Assembly (NCBI RefSeq): GCF_022376295.1
Contig: NZ_CP060140.1
Coordinates: 496,001-560,000 of the forward strand
Source of the DNA: Nodularia sphaerocarpa UHCC 0038
GTDB taxonomy: Bacteria > Cyanobacteriota > Cyanobacteriia > Cyanobacteriales > Nostocaceae
Direction of reading: 5' to 3'
Length of the DNA: 64,000 nucleotides
The notes under the pieces are model-generated. The model did no database searches. It was given only the letters and a program-made list of their open reading frames with translations, and was not told where the DNA came from. The number at the start of each line of letters is the position of its first letter. Position 1 is the stretch's first letter. Positions 51,102 through 60,419 of the stretch are shown here, piece by piece. The position numbers and the translations under genes are program-made.

Positions 51102-51464
51102 TTACCCCGCACAAGATTTTAATATCCAGCCTATGATAACGCCCATACCACCAAAGCGGACAGCTTGCCAAAAAGGTTTTTTCAGACTCCGCCAAGAAAA
51201 TAACTGGCTTTCTAGGTTAATTTCTAGGGCTTCTAAATTCTGTTTAATCTGCTGTAATTCTGCTTTGATTTCTGGTGTCTGGTGTTTATTTTGTTGCAAT
51301 TCGTGGCGATGCTGTTGCCATTGTGCCTTTTTTTGGCGATCGCTCTGAACTTGATTGTAACGTTCCTTTAACCAGACAAGCGATCGCTCAACATCCTCTA
51401 ATTCTTGCTCAAAATCCGGTTCCTGACTTTCCCCTGACGGCTGTGATTGTTTAGGCGGCTTCAT
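51102..51464 (-). CDS. Coiled-coil protein with a C-terminal membrane segment
   Basis: 120 residues. A long charged, glutamine-rich coiled coil (FEQELEDVERSLVWLKERYNQVQSDRQKKAQWQQHRHELQQNK..., about 15-85) precedes FWQAVRFGGMGVIIGWILKSCAG, a short hydrophobic tail that could anchor it to a membrane. No named family recognised. ATG 51464 is preferred over the TTG two codons upstream. It is divergent from the next small gene. Confidence 0.65.
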   Translation of the reverse strand: MKPPKQSQPSGESQEPDFEQELEDVERSLVWLKERYNQVQSDRQKKAQWQQHRHELQQNKHQTPEIKAELQQIKQNLEALEINLESQLFSWRSLKKPFWQAVRFGGMGVIIGWILKSCAG

Positions 51465-51541
51465 TTTCAAGTAGTAAACTATGATTAAATACTAGTCAAT
51501 ACTCAAAATTCTAACTCTTGCTTGACTCAGCACTTATAATT

Positions 51542-51838
51542 ATGTCTCAACCTACCCAGCTTCCTAAAACCAGTCAACTCAATGAAGTTAGCACGCTAGA
51601 ACTAGCTCAAGCCCTGATGGAAAGGCTAAGTATATCACCTAACGATTGGCATCGCCTCAAGTCTAACCGCAATTCTCGCGCTAGTGAACAAGCAGCCGCA
51701 GCTGTTTTGTATCTCGTCCAAAATCAGCCACAAGAAGCCATAGTTAGATTAGAACAAGCCGTTGGTTGGTTAGATAAATCAATTTCTGCGCCTCCCTGTG
51801 AGAGTCATGGGAATAAGGGAGTAGGGAGTAGGGAGTAG
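51542..51838 (+). CDS. Small uncharacterised cyanobacterial protein, C-terminus altered by a repeat
   Basis: 98 residues. STLELAQALMERLSISPNDWHRLKSNRNSRASEQAAAAVLYLVQNQPQEAIVRLEQAVGWLDKSI is a helical domain that I recognise as conserved in cyanobacteria, without known function. The final GVGSRE and the stop come from a GGGAGTA heptamer array, as for the gene ending at 29187. ATG 51542 is preferred over the upstream TTG. Confidence 0.75.
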   Translation: MSQPTQLPKTSQLNEVSTLELAQALMERLSISPNDWHRLKSNRNSRASEQAAAAVLYLVQNQPQEAIVRLEQAVGWLDKSISAPPCESHGNKGVGSRE

Positions 51839-51845
51839 GGGGAAG
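51816..51845. repeat. GGGAGTA heptamer array at a gene end
   Basis: Tandem GGGAGTA units overlap the 3' end of the preceding gene and continue as GGGGGAAGAAGCAGGGGAGCAGG-like purine-rich sequence to about 51872. Confidence 0.7.
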
Positions 51846-51960
51846 AAGCAGGGGAGCAGGGAGCAGGGGGAAAGGAATTTCTCAATCCTAATTCCTAGTT
51901 CCCGGTTCCGCACAACTTAAATAAACCAACCATTCCCAGTCCATCAAAAGCCTATAAATA

Positions 51961-52067
51961 TACAGCACTTCCCGGTGTTATGAGGTACAAAGACCCCACC
52001 CCCAACCCCCTCCGGTGCAAGCGATGAGGGGGCTAAGATGTACCTGATATAATTGCAAATTGCTGTA
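51961..52067. repeat. Foldback dispersed repeat, family A copy 4
   Basis: Left end TACAGCACTTCCCGG and right end TTGCAAATTGCTGTA enclose the same core as at 21213-21319 (CCCCACCCCCAACCCCCTCC...GAGGGGGCTAAG). Immediately followed by TTTTGAC heptamers (52072-52108). Confidence 0.75.
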
Positions 52068-52071
52068 AGTT

Positions 52072-52108
52072 TTTTGACTTTTGACTTTTGACTTTTGACT
52101 TTTGACTT
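52072..52108. repeat. Tandem heptamer repeat, unit TTTTGAC
   Basis: About five units, the same as at 3568-3620, ending 13 bp before the stop codon of the convergent RsbW-like gene. Confidence 0.8.
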
Positions 52109-52121
52109 CCGGTTTGCGGCC

Positions 52122-52571
52122 TTAGCGTCGCAAAGACAAACGGGGGCGATTTTCCATTTCTTTACAAAGCCTCAATTCTGTACCTTTGCGATTCCACTCT
52201 ACTTGATCAAAAATTTGGTGTAGAAGACATAAACCACGACCATTTTCTGATTCATCGGGTGGTAAATAATCGGTTGGTTCTTCATCATTAGTAGATGAGG
52301 GAATAAAACCTTGTCCTTGGTCTGATATTACCCACCAATACTGATTATCTATTAAGGAAAACCGGACTACAACTGTTTTACTAGGATCAAGATTATTACC
52401 GTGTTTGGCTGCATTTACTAAGGCTTCTTGGAGTCCTAGCCTGAGTTCTGCTTGTAGTTTAGCGGGAATTTCCGCCAACAGTAAATCTAAAATTGGGCAT
52501 AGATAAAGAGTTGAGGCGAAACTAATCGTACCCCAATTACGTCCAACTGGACGGAGGGAAATGGTAATCAC
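52122..52571 (-). CDS. Anti-sigma regulatory factor (RsbW-like HATPase)
   Basis: 149 residues forming a single GHKL ATPase domain: N-box ELRLGLQEALVNAAKHGNN, G1 box ISDQGQGFIP, G2 box ENGRGLCLLHQIFDQVEW. Stand-alone proteins of this type are serine kinases that phosphorylate anti-anti-sigma (STAS) partners. No STAS or phosphatase gene is adjacent, so partners must be elsewhere. The C-terminus ends in basic residues (RPRLSLRR). Confidence 0.87.
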   Translation of the reverse strand: MITISLRPVGRNWGTISFASTLYLCPILDLLLAEIPAKLQAELRLGLQEALVNAAKHGNNLDPSKTVVVRFSLIDNQYWWVISDQGQGFIPSSTNDEEPTDYLPPDESENGRGLCLLHQIFDQVEWNRKGTELRLCKEMENRPRLSLRR

Positions 52572-52950
52572 TAGAGAAACCCCGTAGCTTTCAGTTAGCT
52601 AGACATCAGTTTGCTATTACACGCACCCTGATTAAAATTGAGGTGGTCATGCTGCCTTCAAACTTGCGTCTTTCGATACTAAAACTTTTAAAATGCTAGG
52701 GAGCATTGACTCTATTTGACAAATGAGATTGCTGATACATAAAACGGCTATAAAAAAACTGCTTATACAGTTAGGAACTAAAAGCTCTGTAAATTTTTGG
52801 CAAGAGTAACAGGATGGTTTTGGAATTAGCAATTTTTGCGTTAGACAATCTGATTCATCTTGTTTAGAGTTGATGCTACTTGAATTTTTGTCACAAAATC
52901 ATTTTTATTTTGACCTTAATTCAATTTTAGCATTCTTGGTATGCACTAGG
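52572..52950. other. 379-bp spacer, no gene supported
   Basis: AT-rich. A 61-codon frame on the minus strand (52647-52832) shows no recognisable domain and no good ribosome-binding site. No repeat seen. Confidence 0.5.
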
Positions 52951-54357
52951 CTAGGAATTTGAATTTTGAGTTGTTGTCAAAGACTCAGTATTCTTCTGCA
53001 AATGCGATCGCACTAGAAAGGCTACAGCTTCCACGTGGGCTGTTTGAGGAAAGAAATCAGCCGGTTGCACCCGTGTAATGGTGTATTGCCCATCTTCGCA
53101 TAACAATTTCAAGTCGCGGGCAAGAGTGGCTACTTTACAGCTGACGTAAACGATGCGTGAAGGTTTCGATCGCAATAAAGAATCGATAACGGCGCGATCG
53201 CATCCTTTCCGAGGCGGGTCAAGTAACACTACATCTGGTATAATCCCCATTTCCGGCAGTAATTTCTCTACTGCGCCTACTTGGAATGTGACATTATTAA
53301 TGTTATTGTGCTGGGCGTTCAAAATTGCCTGCTGTACAGCTTCAGGTTGTAATTCTATGCCTATGGCTTGGCGGACGTGTTTGGCTAGAGGTAAAGTTAA
53401 AGTCCCAATACCACAATATGCATCAACTAGCAACTCTTGTCCTTGAAGATTGAGTTCTGACTGAATTACCTGTAATAGTGCTTCTGCGGCTTCTGTATAA
53501 ACCTGGAAAAAGGTATCTGGAAGGATTTGAAATTCTAAATCAGCGAATTTTTCTCGTAGGTAGGGAACGCCAGCAACGCAACGAGTTTGAGAACCAAATA
53601 TGGCATTTGTGCGATCGCTATTTCTATTTAACGACACACCCATCAATTGAGGATAGCGTTTTAACCATTCCTGGGCTTGAGTTTCAATTCCTGGTAAATT
53701 CCAATCCTTGACGACCAAAGTCAACAACATTTCCCCAGTTCGCCGTCCAATGCGTAAACCCAGATGGCGGATTTGTCCTTGGTGTTTGCGTTCGTCGTAA
53801 ATTCGCCAACCGCGCTGTTGGATGTCTTGCTTGACTTCAGCCAGTAAAGGATTTAATCGTGAATCTTGAACAGGACATTGATTTAAATTCACTAATTGAT
53901 GGCTACCTTTTTGATAGTAACCTGCCTGTACCTGACCTGTGGCGGAAATTCCTAGAGGATAAGTAGATTTATTACGATAGCCCAAAGGTGCAGATGTCGT
54001 CAGCACGGGATCTACTGGGGGATTGACAAAACCGCCAATACGTTGTAAAGCTTGGATAACTTGATTATGCTTTGCTAAAAGCTGATAATTATAATCAATA
54101 TGTTGCCACTGACAACCTCCACACTTATCAGCCACAATGCAACTAGGTCGCACCCGATGAGGAGAGGCTTCTAATAGCTCATGCAGTTTGCCGTGAGCGT
54201 ATTTAGGTTTAACGTATACTAAGCGTACTATAGCGCGATCGCCCGGAACAGTATCAGGAACAAAAACCACCTGTTCCTCAAAGCGTCCCACACCTTCACC
54301 TGTATTACTCAGGTCAGCGATCGCAACTTCAATTAAATCACCCTGTTGTTTAGTCAT
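52951..54357 (-). CDS. rlmD: 23S rRNA (uracil-5-)-methyltransferase, RlmD/RumA-like
   Basis: 468 residues. N-terminal TRAM domain (IEVAIADLSNTGEGVGRFEEQVVFVPDTVPGDRA), iron-sulfur cysteines in CIVADKCGGCQWQHIDY, SAM-binding VDAYCGIGTLTLPLAKHV, and the catalytic regions DPPRKGCD and IVYVSCKVATLARDL with the nucleophilic cysteine. It methylates uracil to ribothymidine in 23S rRNA; whether the target is the E. coli RlmD site is not certain. It is divergent from apcD. Confidence 0.92.
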   Translation of the reverse strand: MTKQQGDLIEVAIADLSNTGEGVGRFEEQVVFVPDTVPGDRAIVRLVYVKPKYAHGKLHELLEASPHRVRPSCIVADKCGGCQWQHIDYNYQLLAKHNQVIQALQRIGGFVNPPVDPVLTTSAPLGYRNKSTYPLGISATGQVQAGYYQKGSHQLVNLNQCPVQDSRLNPLLAEVKQDIQQRGWRIYDERKHQGQIRHLGLRIGRRTGEMLLTLVVKDWNLPGIETQAQEWLKRYPQLMGVSLNRNSDRTNAIFGSQTRCVAGVPYLREKFADLEFQILPDTFFQVYTEAAEALLQVIQSELNLQGQELLVDAYCGIGTLTLPLAKHVRQAIGIELQPEAVQQAILNAQHNNINNVTFQVGAVEKLLPEMGIIPDVVLLDPPRKGCDRAVIDSLLRSKPSRIVYVSCKVATLARDLKLLCEDGQYTITRVQPADFFPQTAHVEAVAFLVRSHLQKNTESLTTTQNSNS

Positions 54358-54404
54358 TAGTTATTAGTCAATCAATTTTAGATTTTAGATTTTAGATTTT
54401 GGCA

Positions 54405-54522
54405 GGACTTACGCAAAAACTCTCTCAAACCCTTATTCCTCTGTGTCCTCTGCGTCTGGTGTGGTATGCGCTACGCGCACGCTACGCGAACGTTATTCCG
54501 TAATTTGAGCGTAAGTCCTATT
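54405..54522. repeat. Foldback repeat, family D copy 1 (AGGACTTACGC ends)
   Basis: AGGACTTACGCAAAAACTC at the left pairs with GAGCGTAAGTCCT at the right. The interior holds the dispersed CTCTGTGTCCTCTGCGTCTGG motif and a GCGCTACGCGCACGCTACGC palindrome. A second copy with related ends lies at 55318-55398. MITE-like and non-coding. It occupies most of the rlmD-apcD spacer. Confidence 0.7.
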
Positions 54523-54664
54523 TGGATTAGACTGCAATCTAAAATCGCAAATCCAAAATCCAAAATTCTTTGCTCCCCATTCCCCATCTTTATAATTTTC
54601 CTTTCTTTGTGTACCTCCAACTCGCTAAACTAGCAGATAATATTTCGCGTGATTACGTAGAGTT

Positions 54665-55150
54665 ATGACTGTCATTAGCCAAGTTATCCTCAAAGCCGAC
54701 GACGAACTGCGTTATCCCAGCAGTGGCGAACTCAAAAACATCAAAGATTATTTGCAAACCGGTGTACAACGGACACGCATTGCTGCGACCTTAGCTGAGA
54801 ACGAAAAAAAGATTGTTCAAGAAGCCACCAAAAAACTTTGGCAAAAACGTCCTGACTTTATCGCACCTGGCGGTAATGCTTACGGTGAACGTCAGCGTTC
54901 CCTATGTATCCGTGACTTTGGCTGGTACTTGCGCCTCATTACCTATGGCGTACTTGCTGGCGACAAAGATCCAATTGAAAAAATTGGTTTAATTGGCGTG
55001 CGAGAAATGTACAATTCGTTAGGTGTTCCTGTTCCAGGTATGGTAGAAGCTATCAGTGCCTTAAAAACAGCCTCTGTTGACTTACTAAGTGCAGAAGATG
55101 CAGCCGAAGCAGCACCCTACTTTGATTACATCATTCAAGCGATGTCTTAA
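54665..55150 (+). CDS. apcD: Allophycocyanin B alpha subunit (ApcD)
   Basis: 161 residues. The phycobiliprotein globin fold starts MTVISQVILKADDELRYPSSGEL. The chromophore cysteine is in RSLCIRDFGWYLRLITYG. It ends AAEAAPYFDYIIQAMS. The YERQRS/GGNAYGERQRSLC region and N-terminus distinguish ApcD from ApcA. It is a minor, red-shifted core subunit and a terminal emitter that passes phycobilisome energy to the photosystems. Monocistronic, unlike apcABC. Confidence 0.96.
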   Translation: MTVISQVILKADDELRYPSSGELKNIKDYLQTGVQRTRIAATLAENEKKIVQEATKKLWQKRPDFIAPGGNAYGERQRSLCIRDFGWYLRLITYGVLAGDKDPIEKIGLIGVREMYNSLGVPVPGMVEAISALKTASVDLLSAEDAAEAAPYFDYIIQAMS

Positions 55151-55317
55151 TCAAGCTGGTGTTGGTTTTTGGATTGTAATTCCAATCTACTCAAGTTAAT
55201 TAGATCCATAAGATTCCTCATTTGATCATAACCTCCCCACATTTGGTAATGGCTTTGGCAAAATATCTGTCAGGTTGTTAACCAGATGTGGGGAAATTTT
55301 ACTTTTATCCATCACAC

Positions 55318-55398
55318 AGGACTTACGGAAGTAAAATTTGTCATATCGTCTCCGGCGAGGCTTTGCCGATCCCATTGTGCCAGTTGCGTAAGTCCTGA
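55318..55398. repeat. Foldback repeat, family D copy 2
   Basis: AGGACTTACGGAA at the left and TTGCGTAAGTCCT at the right enclose GTCTCCGGCGAGGCTTTGCC. It is shorter than copy 1 with a different interior and ends about 32 bp upstream of the SMI1/KNR4-type gene, where it may carry or disturb promoter sequence. Confidence 0.7.
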
Positions 55399-55429
55399 TA
55401 AGCTAGGATTCTGTATTGTTGCACAACAC

Positions 55430-56044
55430 ATGGCTCAATTTGATTGGGAGAACCTTCTCAAAGAATTAAGTTTAAAACTCATTGAATATGACATAAAAGA
55501 GTGTAGGGATGATACAACCAGAGAACCTAAACTTACACCCGAACTCCGTAAATCTGGCTGGCTGGGTTATCCAGGAGCAACAGAACAACAGATTATCAGT
55601 GCTGAGAGTCGTTTAGGTCTTAAATTTCCACCTTCCTACCGAGAATTTCTGACAGTTTCTAACGGTTGGCGAAATGCAGACTGGACAGAGATGAAGCTTT
55701 GGTCAACAGATGAATTAGAGTGGTTTTCCACCAGAAATCAGGACTGGATTGATGCTTGGGTTCCATCTACTGATGAAAGACCCACTGTTCCCGATCATGT
55801 ATACTTCGCTTATGGTGAGGAGCAAGATTGTATTAATTTAAGACGTGAATATTTACGAAACGCATTAGAAATTAGTAGTGACAGTGATGATGGCGATATT
55901 CTTTTGCTAATTCCTGATGTAGTTTTTGATAATGAAGAGTTAGAAGCATGGCACTTTGGTGATAAGCTTCCAGGTGCAAATCGCTATCGTTCTTTTTATG
56001 AGCTAATGCAAAAAGTAGTTAAGCAAGGAAGCTTCATTGACTAA
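55430..56044 (+). CDS. SMI1/KNR4 (SUKH) family protein
   Basis: 204 residues. GATEQQIISAESRLGLKFPPSYREFLTVSNGWRNADW is the diagnostic SUKH start, followed by LWSTDELEWF, and acidic stretches EISSDSDDGDILLLIPDVVFDNEELEAWHFGDKLPGANRYRSFYEL. SUKH proteins often serve as immunity proteins to polymorphic toxins. No toxin gene adjoins, so it may be an orphan. The start is taken at ATG 55430; the longer frame runs through the repeat upstream. Confidence 0.85.
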   Translation: MAQFDWENLLKELSLKLIEYDIKECRDDTTREPKLTPELRKSGWLGYPGATEQQIISAESRLGLKFPPSYREFLTVSNGWRNADWTEMKLWSTDELEWFSTRNQDWIDAWVPSTDERPTVPDHVYFAYGEEQDCINLRREYLRNALEISSDSDDGDILLLIPDVVFDNEELEAWHFGDKLPGANRYRSFYELMQKVVKQGSFID

Positions 56045-56233
56045 ATCAGTATTTACCGACATCAACAGCAGGTGACAGCCTTGACAAGGCAGCCGTCGCC
56101 CCTAATATAGCAACCGCCAAGGCAGTTAGGAGATGACAAAATTGCAAAAAATTAGGAATTGCATAGCGAGAACTGCACATATAGGTAACTAAATCGATAC
56201 AATAGTTCTCTGTACTCTTGGTGCATTATTTCC

Positions 56234-58615
56234 ATGACCGCCACATCCCCTACTCCCTTTTCCCCGCAAGAAATTGCCGCCGAAGGTTTAAAACCAGAAG
56301 AATATGCAGAAATAGTCAAACGCTTAGGGCGACATCCCAACAAAGCTGAACTGGGAATGTTTGGAGTGATGTGGTCTGAACATTGCTGCTACAAAAATTC
56401 CCGCCCATTACTCAAACAATTTCCCACCACAGGTCCCCGCATCCTCGTTGGCCCTGGTGAAAACGCTGGAGTTGTAGACATAGGCGACGGACGACAACTA
56501 GCATTTAAAATTGAATCTCATAACCACCCCTCAGCCGTTGAACCGTTCCAAGGTGCTGCTACTGGTGTCGGCGGGATTCTCAGAGATATTTTTACAATGG
56601 GGGCGCGTCCCATTGCTTTATTAAATTCTTTACGTTTCGGTGATTTAGACGACCCCAAAACCCAAAGATTATTTACAGGTGTTGTCGCAGGAATCTCCCA
56701 TTATGCTAACTGCGTTGGGGTTCCTACTGTCGGCGGTGAAGTTTACTTTGATAAAGCTTACTCCGGTAATCCCTTAGTCAACGTAATGGCGCTGGGATTG
56801 ATGGAAACTCCAGAAATTGTCAAATCTGGGGCTTCTGGTTTCGGTAATCCGGTGCTGTATGTTGGTTCTACCACCGGACGCGATGGTATGGGAGGAGCAA
56901 GTTTTGCTAGTACCGAATTAAGTGAACAGTCACTAGATAACCGTCCCGCCGTGCAAGTAGGCGACCCCTTTATAGAAAAGTCTTTAATTGAAGCTTGTTT
57001 AGAAGCGTTTAAAACTGGTGCAGTTGTCGCCGCCCAAGATATGGGTGCTGCTGGTATCACCTGTTCAACATCAGAAATGGCGGCTAAAGGTGGTGTGGGG
57101 ATTGAATTCGATTTAGATAAAATTCCGGTGCGGGAAACAGGAATGGTTCCCTATGAATACCTGCTTTCGGAATCTCAAGAAAGAATGCTATTTGTCGCCC
57201 ACAAGGGGCGCGAACAAGAGCTAATTGATATTTTTGAACGTTGGGGACTTCATGCTGTGGTTGCGGGTACGGTGATTGCTGAACCCATTGTGCGGATTTT
57301 CTTCCAGGGTAAAATAGCCGCAGAAATTCCGGCTGAGGCTTTGGCGGAAAATACCCCACTTTATGAACGGGAATTGTTGGCGGAACCACCAGAATATGCC
57401 CGTGAAGCTTGGAAATGGTCGCCTGATTCTTTACCTGTTTGCACAACCTCTGGGATTGAAATTCAAGGAAAATTGCAATCTTGGGATGATATTTTGCTAA
57501 CTTTGCTCGATACGCCAACAATTGCTTCTAAAAGTTGGGTGTATCGTCAGTATGACCATCAAGTTCAGAATAATACTGTGATTTTACCGGGTGGTGCAGA
57601 TGCGGCTGTGGTGCGGTTACGTCCCCTGGAAAAAAATCAAAATGAAACGTCAGAGCCTGAAAGTTTTACAACAGGTGTAGCGGCGACTGTAGACTGTAAT
57701 CCTCGTTATGTTTATCTTGACCCTTACGAGGGTGCGAAGGCAGTGGTGGCTGAAGCGGCTCGCAATCTGAGCTGTGTGGGTGCTGAACCTCTGGCGGTGA
57801 CGGATAATCTCAATTTTGGCAGTCCAGAAAAACCCATCGGTTATTGGCAATTGGCTGAGGCTTGTCGGGGTTTGTCGGAAGGTTGTTTGGAATTGGCTAC
57901 ACCAGTTACAGGGGGGAATGTCTCTCTGTACAATGAAACTTTTGATTCTGAAGGTAATCCCCAACCAATTTATCCGACTCCGGTTGTGGGGATGGTGGGA
58001 TTGATTCCTGATTTAAGCAAAATTTGTGGTCAAGGTTGGCAAGCCGCAGGTGATTTAATTTATCTTTTGGGTTTACCTCTGACATCCCCCATTAGTTTGG
58101 GTGCATCTGAGTATTTAGCTACTATCCACAATACTGTGGCTGGTAAGCCTCCACGGGTAGATTTTGATTTAGAACGTCGGGTACAGCAGGTTTGCCGTGA
58201 CGGTATTCGTGCGGGTTGGATACGTTCCGCCCATGATTCTGCTGAGGGTGGTGTGGTTGTTGCTTTGGCTGAATCTTGCCTTTCTGGGAAGTTAGGTGCG
58301 GAAATTCAGCTAGAAATTCCTGAAAACCAGTTAAATCGTCTGGATGAGGTGCTGTTTGGTGAAGGTGGGGCGAGAATTTTAGTTTCGGTAACATCATCAG
58401 AACAGAAAAGTTGGGAATCCTACTTACAGGAGCATCTGGGAGAAAGTTGGCAAAAGCTGGGTACAGTCGGTAATTCCGGCGGTTCTGAAGCAGGTTTAGC
58501 AATTTTAAGTTCTGATAACCAAACCTTAATAAAAGTTAGTATAGAACAAATGAGCGATCGCTATTTCCAGGCAATTTCCAACCGTCTTGCTAACCCAACT
58601 AATACTCCCAACTAA
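56234..58615 (+). CDS. purL: Phosphoribosylformylglycinamidine synthase subunit PurL
   Basis: 793 residues, the small-type PurL that works with PurS and PurQ in the fourth step of purine synthesis. Motifs: LGMFGVMWSEHCCYKNSRPLL, FKIESHNHPSAVEPFQGAATGVGGILRDIFTMGARPIA, VGGEVYFDK, ATP-binding DMGAAGITCSTSEMAAKGG, and in the second half DNLNFGSPEKP and SAHDSAEGGVVVALAES. Full length. It is followed by purF on the same strand, 280 bp downstream. Confidence 0.97.
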   Translation: MTATSPTPFSPQEIAAEGLKPEEYAEIVKRLGRHPNKAELGMFGVMWSEHCCYKNSRPLLKQFPTTGPRILVGPGENAGVVDIGDGRQLAFKIESHNHPSAVEPFQGAATGVGGILRDIFTMGARPIALLNSLRFGDLDDPKTQRLFTGVVAGISHYANCVGVPTVGGEVYFDKAYSGNPLVNVMALGLMETPEIVKSGASGFGNPVLYVGSTTGRDGMGGASFASTELSEQSLDNRPAVQVGDPFIEKSLIEACLEAFKTGAVVAAQDMGAAGITCSTSEMAAKGGVGIEFDLDKIPVRETGMVPYEYLLSESQERMLFVAHKGREQELIDIFERWGLHAVVAGTVIAEPIVRIFFQGKIAAEIPAEALAENTPLYERELLAEPPEYAREAWKWSPDSLPVCTTSGIEIQGKLQSWDDILLTLLDTPTIASKSWVYRQYDHQVQNNTVILPGGADAAVVRLRPLEKNQNETSEPESFTTGVAATVDCNPRYVYLDPYEGAKAVVAEAARNLSCVGAEPLAVTDNLNFGSPEKPIGYWQLAEACRGLSEGCLELATPVTGGNVSLYNETFDSEGNPQPIYPTPVVGMVGLIPDLSKICGQGWQAAGDLIYLLGLPLTSPISLGASEYLATIHNTVAGKPPRVDFDLERRVQQVCRDGIRAGWIRSAHDSAEGGVVVALAESCLSGKLGAEIQLEIPENQLNRLDEVLFGEGGARILVSVTSSEQKSWESYLQEHLGESWQKLGTVGNSGGSEAGLAILSSDNQTLIKVSIEQMSDRYFQAISNRLANPTNTPN

Positions 58616-58894
58616 TTTTTTCCCTCCCCGATACCGAGATAATTAACATCTCTGAGCATAATTACGGTAGAGTTTTAATAGATGGTTAACGATTCGTTAA
58701 GAATTTGGCAACTATCCAGCGACATATCCCTAGTGACCAAATAATTACTAATTCGTAGTTTTTCATTCGTAATTAATTCCAGATCAAAATGTCGCACAAC
58801 TCACTCAATTTATTGAGGGGGTATAAATTACGAATTACGTATGATCAATTACGGATTATTCTGAGTTGACACCCAAACCAGGAGCAAAACTAGC

Positions 58895-60415
58895 ATGATT
58901 CCCATCCATTCCGTCACTATGGCTTCGCCAAGCAAGCTATCGGATGAATACCCCAATCAGGAGACCAACCCAATTAATAGTCATGAACATCGACCAGACA
59001 AGCCAGAAGAAGCTTGTGGTGTTTTTGGCATCTACGCACCAGAAGCAGATGTTGCTAAAATGACCTACTTTGGATTGTATGCCCTCCAACATCGGGGTCA
59101 AGAATCAGCTGGAATTGCGACGTTTGAGGGTGCAACAGTACACCTGCACAAAGACATGGGTTTAGTGTCTCAAGTCTTTAATGAAGCGGTTTTGGAGCAT
59201 TTGCCCGGAAATATCGCTGTTGGTCACACTCGTTATTCCACCACTGGTTCTAGCCGCAGAGATAATGCCCAACCTGCTGTGGTGGAAACTCGACTCGGTT
59301 CATTGGCTCTAGCACACAATGGTAATTTAGTCAATACTTTGCAATTACGCGAAGAGTTAGCCAAGACCAATGTAAGTTTAGTCACCACCACAGACTCAGA
59401 AATGATTGCCTTTGCGATCGCCGAAGCAGTCAACGCTGGTGCAGATTGGCTCGAAGGCTCAATTCAAGCGTTTCATCGTTGCGAAGGTGCTTTTAGTTTA
59501 GTGCTGGGTACTCCTGTGGGTGTGATGGGTGTTCGCGATACAAATGGTATCCGTCCTTTAGTAATTGGGACTTTACCCGGTAATCCAATTCGTTACGTCT
59601 TGGCTTCGGAAACTTGTGGTTTAGATATCATTGGAGCCGAATACTTACGAGATGTAGAACCAGGGGAGTTAGTTTGGATTACTGAAGCAGGTTTGGCTTC
59701 CTACCATTGGAGTCAAAAACCTGAGCGCAAGTTGTGTATCTTTGAAATGATTTATTTTGCTCGTCCTGATAGCATCATGCACAACGAAAGTTTGTACACC
59801 TATCGCATGAGATTAGGGCGACGCATAGCGGCAGAATCGGCTGTAGATGCTGATATTGTCTTTGGTGTTCCTGATTCGGGAATACCTGCGGCTATTGGCT
59901 TTTCTCAAGCCTCTGGTGTCCCTTACGCGGAAGGATTAATTAAAAACCGCTATGTAGGGCGAACTTTTATTCAGCCTACACAATCGATGCGCGAAACTGG
60001 GATTCGGATGAAACTCAACCCCCTCAAAGATGTGTTGCTGGGTAAACGCGTGATTATTGTGGATGATTCCATTGTTCGGGGTACAACGAGCCGGAAACTC
60101 GTTAAAGCCTTGCGTGAAGCAGGTGCGACAGAAGTACACATGAGAATTTCTTCTCCCCCAGTTACACATCCCTGTTTTTACGGTATTGATACTGATACCC
60201 AAGATCAGCTGATTGCTGCTACCAAGTCTGTGGCAGAAATTGCCGAGCAGTTGGGTGTAGATAGCCTTGCTTATCTCAGCTGGGAGGGTATGCTAGAAGA
60301 AACGCGGGAAGATACTAATACTTTCTGTTCGGCTTGCTTTACTGGGGATTATCCTGTAGCTATTCCTGAGCAAGTGAAGCGCTCTAAGCTGATTTTGGAA
60401 AAGGTTGTGGTTTAG
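58895..60415 (+). CDS. purF: Amidophosphoribosyltransferase
   Basis: 506 residues; the committed step of purine synthesis. A propeptide of about 40 residues precedes EEACGVFGIYAPE, where the cysteine becomes the catalytic N-terminus after cleavage. The glutaminase domain has LQHRGQESAGIA, VGHTRYSTTGSS; the phosphoribosyltransferase domain has VFGVPDSGIPAAIGFSQ and the PRPP loop VIIVDDSIVRGTTSRKLV. Late cysteines (FCSACFTGDYP) fit the iron-sulfur site of the Bacillus-type enzyme. Confidence 0.97.
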   Translation: MIPIHSVTMASPSKLSDEYPNQETNPINSHEHRPDKPEEACGVFGIYAPEADVAKMTYFGLYALQHRGQESAGIATFEGATVHLHKDMGLVSQVFNEAVLEHLPGNIAVGHTRYSTTGSSRRDNAQPAVVETRLGSLALAHNGNLVNTLQLREELAKTNVSLVTTTDSEMIAFAIAEAVNAGADWLEGSIQAFHRCEGAFSLVLGTPVGVMGVRDTNGIRPLVIGTLPGNPIRYVLASETCGLDIIGAEYLRDVEPGELVWITEAGLASYHWSQKPERKLCIFEMIYFARPDSIMHNESLYTYRMRLGRRIAAESAVDADIVFGVPDSGIPAAIGFSQASGVPYAEGLIKNRYVGRTFIQPTQSMRETGIRMKLNPLKDVLLGKRVIIVDDSIVRGTTSRKLVKALREAGATEVHMRISSPPVTHPCFYGIDTDTQDQLIAATKSVAEIAEQLGVDSLAYLSWEGMLEETREDTNTFCSACFTGDYPVAIPEQVKRSKLILEKVVV

Positions 60416-60419
60416 TAAT

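Noticed and set aside
52647..52832. 61-codon minus-strand frame
   Set aside because: No domain, no ribosome-binding site, length expected by chance in AT-rich DNA.
57084..57521. 145-codon minus-strand frame inside purL
   Set aside because: Antisense shadow; its composition mirrors the purL codons and no motif is seen. The same holds for 58122-58502 and 57650-57964.
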